From an uncultured Thalassolituus sp. (GTDB lineage Bacteria; Pseudomonadota; Gammaproteobacteria; Pseudomonadales; Oceanobacteraceae), in contig CAJXUK010000002.1 in assembly GCA_913061435.1 (NCBI GenBank), positions 103,171 to 167,170 of the forward strand: a stretch of 64,000 nt of DNA, written 5' to 3'. The notes beneath the pieces are model-generated. The model searched no databases. It was not told the origin of the DNA and saw only the letters and a program-made list of their open reading frames with translations. Shown here piece by piece: positions 16,704 through 24,167 of this stretch. The number at the start of each line of letters is the position of its first letter. Positions within the stretch are counted from its first letter, which is position 1. The position numbers and the translations under genes are program-made.

Positions 16704-17381
16704 TTAATGTCGCAAATAGCGCAGCCAGCGCCATACATTTAATAAGCTGGCTAAAGACCCTGCAACATACGTCAGTGCTGCGGCGAGTAATATTTTGTTA
16801 GCGTTTTTCATATCTTGTTCATTAAGGTATTCGCCTTTCTGCAAAATAGGTAAGGCTTTGCCAAAACTGGCATCCCACTCTACTGGCAAGGTAATTAAAT
16901 GCACCAGTGTGCTACCTATAATAGACAGCACCGCAATGGCTAAAGTCACGCGACTGGCTGCTGGATTGATTACGGCTAGGAGCGGGCTCAACCAAAAAGC
17001 AATGGGAGTAATGCGCTGGGCAACATTGGCAAACTTTGCTGCATGAATGCGCGCATTAAAGGTTTTTTCGTTATTGTGATCTTGTATCGCATGGCCTACT
17101 TCGTGAGCCGCGACAACGATAGCGGTTAGCGAACGCCCTTCTAATTTATCCTGTGTAAGCCGCACCATTTTATCCATGGGGTCATAATGATCACCGCTGT
17201 CGGTAGCTTCTACTTTTACACCTTCTAGGCCATGAACTTTTATTAGGTGCTGAGCCAGCTCACCACCGGTTCCTGGAAAGTCGTCACGTTCGTTACTGTA
17301 ACGCTTTAATACACGCCCAACCCACCATTGCGGTAAAAAGAAGATGGCCAAGGCACCGATAAAAATCAAAATCCAGATCAT
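16704..17381 (-). CDS. Membrane-bound zinc metallopeptidase (YugP-like)
   Basis: Starting at ATG 17381 gives 225 residues beginning with a membrane helix (MIWILIFIGALAIFFL); the frame extends 19 codons upstream without homologous character. The zinc motif HEVGH is at 93-97 in VVAAHEVGHAIQD. Two or three further hydrophobic segments follow (about 125-170 and near 205). The family (YugP-type neutral zinc peptidases) is widespread, but physiological substrates are not established. It is transcribed as a single gene, divergent from ribA. Confidence 0.85.
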   Translation of the reverse strand: MIWILIFIGALAIFFLPQWWVGRVLKRYSNERDDFPGTGGELAQHLIKVHGLEGVKVEATDSGDHYDPMDKMVRLTQDKLEGRSLTAIVVAAHEVGHAIQDHNNEKTFNARIHAAKFANVAQRITPIAFWLSPLLAVINPAASRVTLAIAVLSIIGSTLVHLITLPVEWDASFGKALPILQKGEYLNEQDMKNANKILLAAALTYVAGSLASLLNVWRWLRYLRH

Positions 17382-17604
17382 GCTAAACCGCCCAGTAAGT
17401 CTATAAATGCAATAGAAATAAAGAAGAAACGCCATCATATCAAGGTTAAATTAACAATGCTGCGCCTTATGATTCGTCAGCATCAATTAATCTTGTTAAA
17501 ATGTGAGCCGATTTTAAACGGTTTACGTAATCTTAAAATTAACCAATCGCTATCTTTTTTATAGTGTTGAATTTACATTTGTTCCAGTACCTGAGGTTCC
17601 CCTT

Positions 17605-18249
17605 TTGAGCATTAACTATATTGCCTCCTCTAAATTACCGACACCGTTTGGTGAATTCACTATGCATGGCTTCGAAGATACAGCAACTGGAAAGGAGCAT
17701 GTGGCTTTATCAATGGGGGATATCGATTCGGGTGAACCTGTTTTAGCCCGCGCCCATTCTGAATGTTTAACCGGTGATGCGCTGTTTAGTATGCGCTGTG
17801 ACTGTGGTTATCAGCTAGAAACAGCACTGAGCTCGGTGGCTAAAGCGGGTCGTGGTGTTGTTTTGTATCTGCGCCAAGAAGGTCGTGGTATTGGCTTATT
17901 GAACAAGATCAAGGCTTACAACCTACAAGATCAAGGGGCCGATACCGTTGAAGCCAATGAACAGTTAGGTTTTGGTGCCGATATGCGTGTTTACGATATG
18001 TGTCAGCCAATGCTGGAACACTTAGGCGTTAAAACCATTCGTTTAATGACCAACAATCCTCGTAAAGTGAAAGCATTGTCAGAAGCTGGGGTTAATGTGC
18101 TAGAGCGAGTGTCAATTGAAGTGGGCCGCAACCCACATAATGATGGTTACTTAAATATTAAAGCAAGTAAGCTAGGTCATTACCTAAAAGAAAAAGCTAA
18201 TCAAAATACTGCGCCACAGCAAGTAACTCACCAAGACGATAACGCGTAA
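17605..18249 (+). CDS. ribA: GTP cyclohydrolase II, TTG start
   Basis: First committed step of riboflavin synthesis: opens GTP to 2,5-diamino-6-ribosylamino-pyrimidinone phosphate, releasing formate and pyrophosphate. The protein is 214 residues and aligns with E. coli RibA from its start. The zinc cysteines are 54, 65 and 67 (HSECLTG, MRCDCG), the same numbers as in E. coli, and the catalytic region [13 protein letters not shown] is intact. The start is TTG, supported by TGAGG about nine bases upstream and by the homologous N-terminus. The C-terminal 20 residues are a polar, unstructured extension. No FMN riboswitch is visible upstream. Converges with dxs. Confidence 0.96.
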   Translation: MSINYIASSKLPTPFGEFTMHGFEDTATGKEHVALSMGDIDSGEPVLARAHSECLTGDALFSMRCDCGYQLETALSSVAKAGRGVVLYLRQEGRGIGLLNKIKAYNLQDQGADTVEANEQLGFGADMRVYDMCQPMLEHLGVKTIRLMTNNPRKVKALSEAGVNVLERVSIEVGRNPHNDGYLNIKASKLGHYLKEKANQNTAPQQVTHQDDNA

Positions 18250-18260
18250 CACGTTATCGT
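18236..18260. terminator. Hairpin with the ribA stop codon in its loop
   Basis: ACGATAACG and CGTTATCGT are perfect 9-bp arms around CGTAACA; the stop TAA (18247-18249) is in the loop. There is no strong T-run. Confidence 0.5.
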
Positions 18261-18270
18261 TGTCGCATGT

Positions 18271-18297
18271 GGTTAACTCATGACAATGAGCTTAACC
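18271..18297. terminator. Hairpin overlapping the dxs stop codon
   Basis: GGTTAACTCA pairs with TGAG(c)TTAACC across six bases. The dxs stop codon (complement of 18278-18280) lies inside one arm. Together with the hairpin 10 bp away it separates two convergent genes. Confidence 0.5.
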
Positions 18298-20194
18298 CTT
18301 GCACCTTGGCAATAATCGCTGCTTTATCAATCCCTACATCATTAAACTGCTCACTTGGTGAGGCATGTTCAATGTAGCGGTCTGGGATACCCATTAGCTG
18401 ACAAGGAATAGTTAACCCTTGTTGCGCTAAATATTCGACTACCGCAGAGCCTGCACCACCCATAATCGCGTTTTCTTCTATACAAATTAGCTGATCATGT
18501 GTCTTGGTCAGTTCGGTAATTAAGGCTTCGTCTAAGGGTTTCACAAAACGCATATCAGCAACACTGATATCAATGCCTTGCTGAGACAGTGCTTGTGCAG
18601 CTTCTAATGCCGAATTCACGCTCGAACCAAAGGCTAAAACAGCAATCGCTTTATTATTAACATCTGCAGTCACTGCTCGCTGGCGACGCATAATGCCTTT
18701 ACCTAAAGGCAGCAAACTCATCTTTTTATTTGTTTCAATGCCGATACCAGCACCACGAGGGTAGCGCACTGCTACTGGGCCAGAAAATTGATAGCCTGTG
18801 TATAACATCTGGCGACATTCATCTTCGTTAGAAGGTGCCATAATGACCATGTTAGGGATAGGACGTAAATAACTATAATCGTAAGCACCATGATGCGTTG
18901 GCCCATCTTCGCCCACCAGCCCAGCACGGTCGATAGCAAATAAAACATCCAAATTTTGCAAAGCTACATCGTGAATTAATTGGTCGTAGCCACGCTGTAA
19001 AAAAGTAGAGTATATGGCAACAACGGGCTTAGCACCTTCGCAGGCCATGCCAGCTGCTAGTGTTACCGCGTGCTGCTCGGCAATGGCAACATCAAAATAA
19101 CGTTCAGCAAAACGCTCAGAAAAACGAATCATATCGGAGCCTTCACGCATGGCTGGGGTAATTCCCATCAGCCGCTGGTCAACTTCGGCCATGTCGCACA
19201 ACCACTCACCAAACACGTTGGAATACGTCGGCTTAGCGATTGCAGTACTGGTTACAGTAACTGGCTGGTGTTGTTTTTTTAGTGCGTGATATTTAATTTG
19301 TTCGACTTCGGCAGGAGCAAAGCCTTTGCCCTTTTTGGTAACGACATGCAATAACTTGGGCCCTGGCAGTTTTTTCAAATTTTCCAGAGTATGCACAAGT
19401 TCTTCAGTGTCGTGGCCATCAATGGGGCCGTAATAATTAAAACCTAGCTCTTCAAAAAAGATACCCGGCGCAACCATGGCTTTCATGTGCTCTTCAGTTT
19501 TGCGCATGAATTCCCAAGCGGTTGCACTTTTTTGCAAAATCTTTTTACTGCCTTCGCGCAGCGATGTATAGGTGGGGCTAGACCACAAGCGGGTGAAATA
19601 CTTATTTAATGCACCAACGTTATCTGAAATCGCCATGTCGTTATCATTTAAAACCACTAACATGTCGGCTTTTTCATGACCCGCATGGTTAAGGGCTTCA
19701 AACGCCATGCCGGCTGTCATAGCGCCATCGCCAATAATGGCCACCGCTTGATTGTCTTTACCCATTGCGCGCATGCCTAAGCTCATGCCCATGGCCGCAC
19801 TGATTGAGGTACTTGAATGGCCTACGCCAAAGGTATCGTATTCGCTTTCGCTGCGCAGTGGAAAAGCGGCAGGGCCTTCTTTGCTGCGAATTTTGGTCAT
19901 TTGTTCGCGACGACCAGTAATGATTTTGTGTGGATAAGCCTGATGACCCACATCCCATACGAGCTTGTCGTTTGGAGTATCAAATACATAATGCAATGCC
20001 GTGGTCAGTTCAACCACCCCCAAACCTGCACCAAAGTGACCGCCAGATTGACCCACGCTGTAAATTAAAAAATTACGCAATTCGTAGTTAAACTGTTCTA
20101 ATTGATCCAAATCTAACAGGCGCAAGTCAGCTGTCTCGGTCACAGAGTCCAATAACGGCGTTGAAGGTCTTTCTTTGGGTATCTCAGTAAACAT
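18278..20194 (-). CDS. dxs: 1-deoxy-D-xylulose-5-phosphate synthase
   Basis: First step of the MEP isoprenoid pathway: a thiamin-diphosphate enzyme joining pyruvate and glyceraldehyde 3-phosphate. The protein is 638 residues from ATG 20194 (an in-frame GTG three codons upstream is possible). Motifs: [32 protein letters not shown], the ThDP/Mg motif GDGAMTAG through NDNDMAIS, and the transketolase-type second half ([29 protein letters not shown]). It is downstream of ispA on the same strand with a 107-bp gap that holds a hairpin near 20318-20342, so it may have its own promoter. Confidence 0.97.
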   Translation of the reverse strand: MFTEIPKERPSTPLLDSVTETADLRLLDLDQLEQFNYELRNFLIYSVGQSGGHFGAGLGVVELTTALHYVFDTPNDKLVWDVGHQAYPHKIITGRREQMTKIRSKEGPAAFPLRSESEYDTFGVGHSSTSISAAMGMSLGMRAMGKDNQAVAIIGDGAMTAGMAFEALNHAGHEKADMLVVLNDNDMAISDNVGALNKYFTRLWSSPTYTSLREGSKKILQKSATAWEFMRKTEEHMKAMVAPGIFFEELGFNYYGPIDGHDTEELVHTLENLKKLPGPKLLHVVTKKGKGFAPAEVEQIKYHALKKQHQPVTVTSTAIAKPTYSNVFGEWLCDMAEVDQRLMGITPAMREGSDMIRFSERFAERYFDVAIAEQHAVTLAAGMACEGAKPVVAIYSTFLQRGYDQLIHDVALQNLDVLFAIDRAGLVGEDGPTHHGAYDYSYLRPIPNMVIMAPSNEDECRQMLYTGYQFSGPVAVRYPRGAGIGIETNKKMSLLPLGKGIMRRQRAVTADVNNKAIAVLAFGSSVNSALEAAQALSQQGIDISVADMRFVKPLDEALITELTKTHDQLICIEENAIMGGAGSAVVEYLAQQGLTIPCQLMGIPDRYIEHASPSEQFNDVGIDKAAIIAKVQGLSSLS

Positions 20195-20325
20195 GCACGT
20201 CACGATTTTTAGCTGGCATTTGTAAGGTCGCTATTCTACCCGCCCAGCTGCGCAAGTAGAACCAATAATGTCTTTAGTAATTAATTAATTGTTCTAGATA
20301 GGCAGTTTTTCAGCGACACGAGATT

Positions 20326-21219
20326 TTAATGATCGCGTGTAACAATGTATTGTGCGAGCTGAGCCAATGCCAAGGTATCGCCTTGAATATTTTCTAGAGC
20401 CGTTAACGCCTGTTGGCACAACTGTTGTGCTTTGGATTTTGCACCCTCCAACCCTAATAAGGCTGGATAAGTCGGTTTATTTAATGCCACGTCTGCGCCT
20501 TGCTGCTTACCGAGTGTGGCTGTATCACTTTCGATATCCAAAATATCGTCATGAACTTGAAAAGCCAAACCAATGGCATTGGCATAAATAACCAACTGCT
20601 CTAATGTTGCTTCATCTGGGTGTCCACAATGAGCCCCCATTAAAACACTGATACGAATTAACGCACCGGTTTTATGATTGTGCATGTTCTCTAAGTGTGC
20701 CAAATCTACGGTTTTATCCACAGAAGCTAGATCAATCGCTTGCCCTGCCACCATACCCGATGCACCGGCACCTTTTGACAACAAAGAAATCAGCTGCAAA
20801 CGCTGAGCAAGAGTAAACTCAGCAGACATATCGGCCAGTATTTCAAACGCCCCTGTTAGCAAAGCATCGCCCGCTAATATAGCGGTTGCTTCGTTAAACT
20901 TAATATGACACGTTGGCTGTCCGCGACGCAGATCATCATCATCCATTGCGGGTAAGTCATCGTGCACCAAGGAATAACTATGCACCATTTCTACCGCCGC
21001 CATCGCAATATCAACTCTGGCATCATCGATCGATAAAGCCTTCGCAGTCGCCTGTACCAAAAAAGGGCGCACTCGTTTACCGCCATTAAACAAGCTGTAA
21101 ACCATGGCTTGCGATAAGTATTTATCACTTATTTTCAAATGTTTTAAAGCATTGTCGAGTGCAGTCTCACAACGTTGCTGGCTAGCTTCTAGCTGCTGAT
21201 TAAAAGAAGTACTTGGCAT
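20326..21219 (-). CDS. ispA: Farnesyl diphosphate synthase / geranyltranstransferase
   Basis: Condenses IPP with DMAPP and GPP to give farnesyl diphosphate for quinone and undecaprenyl synthesis. The protein is 297 residues, the usual IspA length. The first Asp-rich motif is DDLPAMDDDDLRRG (about 92-105) and the second is FQVHDDILDIESD (about 227-240); GGKRVRPFL precedes the first, as in the family. The start is five bases after the xseB stop, so the genes are coupled. With dxs downstream, two MEP/isoprenoid enzymes sit together in the standard pseudomonad order. Confidence 0.97.
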   Translation of the reverse strand: MPSTSFNQQLEASQQRCETALDNALKHLKISDKYLSQAMVYSLFNGGKRVRPFLVQATAKALSIDDARVDIAMAAVEMVHSYSLVHDDLPAMDDDDLRRGQPTCHIKFNEATAILAGDALLTGAFEILADMSAEFTLAQRLQLISLLSKGAGASGMVAGQAIDLASVDKTVDLAHLENMHNHKTGALIRISVLMGAHCGHPDEATLEQLVIYANAIGLAFQVHDDILDIESDTATLGKQQGADVALNKPTYPALLGLEGAKSKAQQLCQQALTALENIQGDTLALAQLAQYIVTRDH

Positions 21220-21224
21220 GAGCG

Positions 21225-21470
21225 TTACTCAGAATCTTCCGTTGAAGTGCTTAAAAAAGGCTGAGCTTCAGTTTGGCCGTTCTTCTGCAATAACAACTGC
21301 ACCTTCTGCTCGGCTTTAGCCAAAGCATTTTGGCAATCACGTGTGTATTTAATACCCTGCTCGAATGCCTTTAATGAATCTTCAAGACTCATTTCTCCTG
21401 ACTCCATACGTTCAACAAGGGTTTCTAGCTCTGCTAAAGATTGTTCAAAATGAAAGGTTGCTTTCGCCAC
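21225..21470 (-). CDS. xseB: Exodeoxyribonuclease VII small subunit
   Basis: An 81-residue helical protein ([26 protein letters not shown] is the family core, residues 7-32) that partners the XseA large subunit to degrade single-stranded DNA. It is the first gene of the xseB-ispA(-dxs) unit. The C-terminal tail is Ser/Thr/Glu rich. The region upstream holds a 12-bp x3 repeat and, further off, an FNR-type box shared with the divergent pomA gene. Confidence 0.93.
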   Translation of the reverse strand: MAKATFHFEQSLAELETLVERMESGEMSLEDSLKAFEQGIKYTRDCQNALAKAEQKVQLLLQKNGQTEAQPFLSTSTEDSE

Positions 21471-21506
21471 GGTACACCTATAGTTAATGTAATAATTACT
21501 GTAAGA

Positions 21507-21542
21507 GTTTTTGTATGGGTTGTTGTATGAATTTTTGTATTA
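21507..21542. repeat. 12-bp tandem repeat, three imperfect copies
   Basis: GTTTTTGTATGG, GTTGTTGTATGA and ATTTTTGTATTA follow in tandem about 40 bp upstream of the xseB start, within its presumed promoter or leader. Confidence 0.6.
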
Positions 21543-21574
21543 AGCCATCACTCGTCGCGCCACACTAACCGAGC

Positions 21575-21592
21575 ACTTGATTCTAATCAAGT
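21575..21592. promoter_or_regulatory. FNR/Anr-type operator between xseB and pomA
   Basis: ACTTGATTCTAATCAAGT is an 18-bp palindrome (8-bp arms) whose core TTGAT-TCTA-ATCAA is a perfect match to the FNR/Anr half-site pair with a four-base spacer. It lies 120 bp before pomA and 105 bp before xseB, so either gene could be the target. Confidence 0.6.
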
Positions 21593-21711
21593 ATTGAAAA
21601 CTTGCTCCTGTTATAACCAAAATTGCAGCATAATAAAAATTTTTGTCTACAATTGAGTTATGATTAGCCCTACAGGTTAATTTCATATGGATAGCTAAAT
21701 AAGGAGCGGCA

Positions 21712-22467
21712 GTGGATTTAGCATCTCTGGTAGGAATTTTAGGTGCCTTTGCCTTAGTGGTTATGGCAATGGTACTCGGCGGCGACATTATGATGTTCGT
21801 CAACGTACCCTCATTACTGATCGTGGTCGGCGGTAGTTTAATGGTGGTACTCATGAAATTTGAACTGGGCACATTCTTTGGCTCGTTCAAAATCATGGCA
21901 AAAGCCTTTATGTTTAAGGTAAGCAAGCCAGAAGAAATCATTGAAGAAGCAGTAGAACTAGCGGGATTAGCACGTAAAGGGGGTCTGCTCTCCCTAGAAG
22001 GCAAAGAAGTCAGTAATGATTTTTTAGCCAAAGGAATTCAGCTTTTAGTTGATGGCCATGATCCCGAAGTCGTTAAAGCGCTGCTCGGCAAAGATATGCG
22101 TTTGACTCAAGAGCGTCATAAATATGGAGCTACTTTTTTTACTCATATGGGCGACGTTGGCCCCGCCATGGGAATGATCGGTACTTTAATTGGCTTGGTT
22201 ACCATGCTAGCTAACATGGACGACCCAAAATCCATTGGACCTGCGATGGCGGTGGCTCTTTTAACAACTCTTTACGGTGCCATGATGGCGACTATGATCA
22301 TGATTCCTATTGCCGACAAGCTCACCTTACGGGCTCAGCAAGAGGGTTTAATTCAGGCAATGATCATGGATGCACTTATTGCCATTCAAGGCGGACAAAA
22401 CCCACGCGTTATTGAATCGATGCTGCAAAATTACGTGAAAGAAAAACAGCGTGTAGTGGCGGAGTAA
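21712..22467 (+). CDS. pomA: Flagellar stator protein PomA (Na+-type MotA)
   Basis: A 251-residue four-helix stator subunit. GTG start with AAGGAG seven bases upstream. The N-terminus MDLASLVGILGAFALVVMAM and the motif GMIGTLIGLVTMLANMDDP (about 152-170) are typical of PomA rather than of enterobacterial MotA, as are the length and the ending. With PomB it forms the ion channel that anchors to peptidoglycan and drives flagellar rotation, probably by Na+ flow. No other flagellar gene is nearby, which is usual for pomAB pairs. A possible FNR-type box lies upstream. Confidence 0.93.
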   Translation: MDLASLVGILGAFALVVMAMVLGGDIMMFVNVPSLLIVVGGSLMVVLMKFELGTFFGSFKIMAKAFMFKVSKPEEIIEEAVELAGLARKGGLLSLEGKEVSNDFLAKGIQLLVDGHDPEVVKALLGKDMRLTQERHKYGATFFTHMGDVGPAMGMIGTLIGLVTMLANMDDPKSIGPAMAVALLTTLYGAMMATMIMIPIADKLTLRAQQEGLIQAMIMDALIAIQGGQNPRVIESMLQNYVKEKQRVVAE

Positions 22468-22473
22468 TCAATA

Positions 22474-23451
22474 ATGGCTGAAGAGGAAGAAGAAGTCTGT
22501 GAATGCCCCGCCGGCATACCTGCATGGGTAATGACCTTTGCCGATCTCATGTCTCTGCTTATGTGCTTTTTTGTGCTGCTATTATCTTTTGCAGAAATAG
22601 ACGCAATGAAGTTTAAACGCTTGGCAGGTGAGTTACGTCAAGCGTTTGGTGTGCAAACAGAGGTAAGAGCAGACGATCCACCAAAAGGCACCAGTGTTAT
22701 TGCACGCCATTTTAGCCCAGCAACCCCAGAACCCACACCCATTAACGAGGTTAGGCAAAAAACCAACGACATCTCGCAAAGCAGCTTAGAGGTTCTTTGC
22801 CAAGATGAAATCACCCAGCAAGAAGAACGCCAAGGTGATCGCGGTGAGGTAACTCGTGAAGTTGCCGTACAACAAGAGACCGCTGAAATAAAAAAAGCAG
22901 AAGATACCGCGATAGAAATAGCGGCTGAACTGGAATCAGAAGTGGCCTCTGGGCAGATAGAAGTAGAAACCCAAGGCAAAAAGATCATCATCCGTATTCG
23001 AGAAAACGGGGCGTTTCAATCTGGCTCCGATTTTATAGAAGATCGATTTTTACCCGTTATCGACAAAATCCGATCGGTATTAGTGTCCATTCCTGGCCGG
23101 ATTTCGGTTGAAGGCCACACCGATAATATTCCGATTCGCAGTGGCCGCTTTAGATCAAACTGGGCTCTGTCTTCTGCTCGCGCTGCCGCCTTTGCACAAG
23201 AATTATTTATCGCCCCAGAAATGGGTGAACAGCGTTTTCAAGTGGTAGGCCATGGCGATGTGCGCCCTCTTGTTGAAAACGTAGATGCTGAATCCCGCGC
23301 GCGCAATCGGCGTGTAGAACTGATTATTCTGCAATCTTCAGAAAATGACGATGACGATAAACCATTAATCGATCAACCCAATAAAAATATTCGAGACGCT
23401 ATTAATGCCAAGCCTGAAGATTTTGAACTTGACTCAGACAGTATTTTTTAA
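22474..23451 (+). CDS. pomB: Flagellar stator protein PomB (Na+-type MotB)
   Basis: A 325-residue partner of PomA, starting six bases after its stop. One membrane helix at about 19-40 carries the ion-binding Asp24 (VMTFADLMSLLMCFFVLLLS), the same position and context as in Vibrio PomB. A periplasmic linker follows (about 60-160, Glu-rich), then an OmpA-like peptidoglycan-binding domain (about 165-290; VEGHTDNIPIRSG, SSARAAAFAQ, NRRVELII). The sodium preference is inferred from similarity to PomB. The C-terminal tail is acidic. Confidence 0.93.
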   Translation: MAEEEEEVCECPAGIPAWVMTFADLMSLLMCFFVLLLSFAEIDAMKFKRLAGELRQAFGVQTEVRADDPPKGTSVIARHFSPATPEPTPINEVRQKTNDISQSSLEVLCQDEITQQEERQGDRGEVTREVAVQQETAEIKKAEDTAIEIAAELESEVASGQIEVETQGKKIIIRIRENGAFQSGSDFIEDRFLPVIDKIRSVLVSIPGRISVEGHTDNIPIRSGRFRSNWALSSARAAAFAQELFIAPEMGEQRFQVVGHGDVRPLVENVDAESRARNRRVELIILQSSENDDDDKPLIDQPNKNIRDAINAKPEDFELDSDSIF

Positions 23452-23495
23452 CGTGACGACCAACAATAACAATAAAAATAACAACAGGAGTCGTT

Positions 23496-24047
23496 ATGAG
23501 TGATGACCGCCGACGTTATTTTCGCATCGATGACGAAGCGGAAATAAGCTTTAAAGCGATTAGCGACGAAGAGTACCAAGCTTGGAGTCAAGGCGAGGTG
23601 GAAGACGACCACACCCGCTTAGCAAAGTTGAATACTGAACTCAGCATCAATATTGCCAACCTTAAAAGCCACCAGCCCCAGCTGGCAAAAATTTGTGACT
23701 TATTGAATCAAAAAATTGATTTAACGTTGCGTGCTCATACCACACCACAAGGCTTTATAGATGACGGTGAATTAAAATCGATAAATCTTAGTGCGTGCGG
23801 CATTGCTTTTCATACGGATGAAGATTTACAGCAGCATGAACACATACTCATGCAGCTAAAGCTAAAACCCTCGGGAGTCTCGATCATCACTCCTGGCAAG
23901 GTCGTGGCTGTGGATAATGATGCATCAGGGGCAAAACAAGTTGTGCGTGTTGAATTTCAAGACATTAGCGAAAACAATCAAGATTTGCTCATGCAACACC
24001 TTTTTCAAGTTCAAAGCCGGAGCCTCAAGAAACAACGCAAAAATTAA
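23496..24047 (+). CDS. PilZ-domain c-di-GMP-binding protein
   Basis: A 183-residue soluble protein. The N-terminal RRRYFR (Arg6 and Arg10 give the RxxxR motif) and the later NLSACG (97-102, NxSxxG) form the c-di-GMP-binding pair of a PilZ domain, here separated by an inserted helical segment (about 20-85), so it is an atypical or extended PilZ. An AGGAG-type Shine-Dalgarno is present. It follows pomB by 44 bp on the same strand with no terminator between, suggesting one transcript and a link between c-di-GMP and the stator; that link is inference. Confidence 0.82.
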   Translation: MSDDRRRYFRIDDEAEISFKAISDEEYQAWSQGEVEDDHTRLAKLNTELSINIANLKSHQPQLAKICDLLNQKIDLTLRAHTTPQGFIDDGELKSINLSACGIAFHTDEDLQQHEHILMQLKLKPSGVSIITPGKVVAVDNDASGAKQVVRVEFQDISENNQDLLMQHLFQVQSRSLKKQRKN

Positions 24048-24149
24048 CGTTTTAAACTTGCTCCTCACACCAATAAAATTGCTACTCAATGCCAATATTG
24101 CTTAATAAAGGTATACTAGCGGCAATGAATATTAAAACGTGCCAGGAGC

Positions 24150-24167
24150 ATGACGCCTAGTGAGTAA
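24150..24167 (+). other. Five-codon mini-ORF overlapping the rnr start
   Basis: ATG ACG CCT AGT GAG TAA overlaps the rnr GTG in another frame. The CAGGAG at 24143-24148 is too close to this ATG but acceptable for the GTG, so it is probably incidental. Confidence 0.2.

Noticed and set aside
21540..22031. 163-codon minus-strand ORF over pomA
   Set aside because: Antisense to a fully conserved pomA; Ser/Pro/Thr-rich shadow composition.
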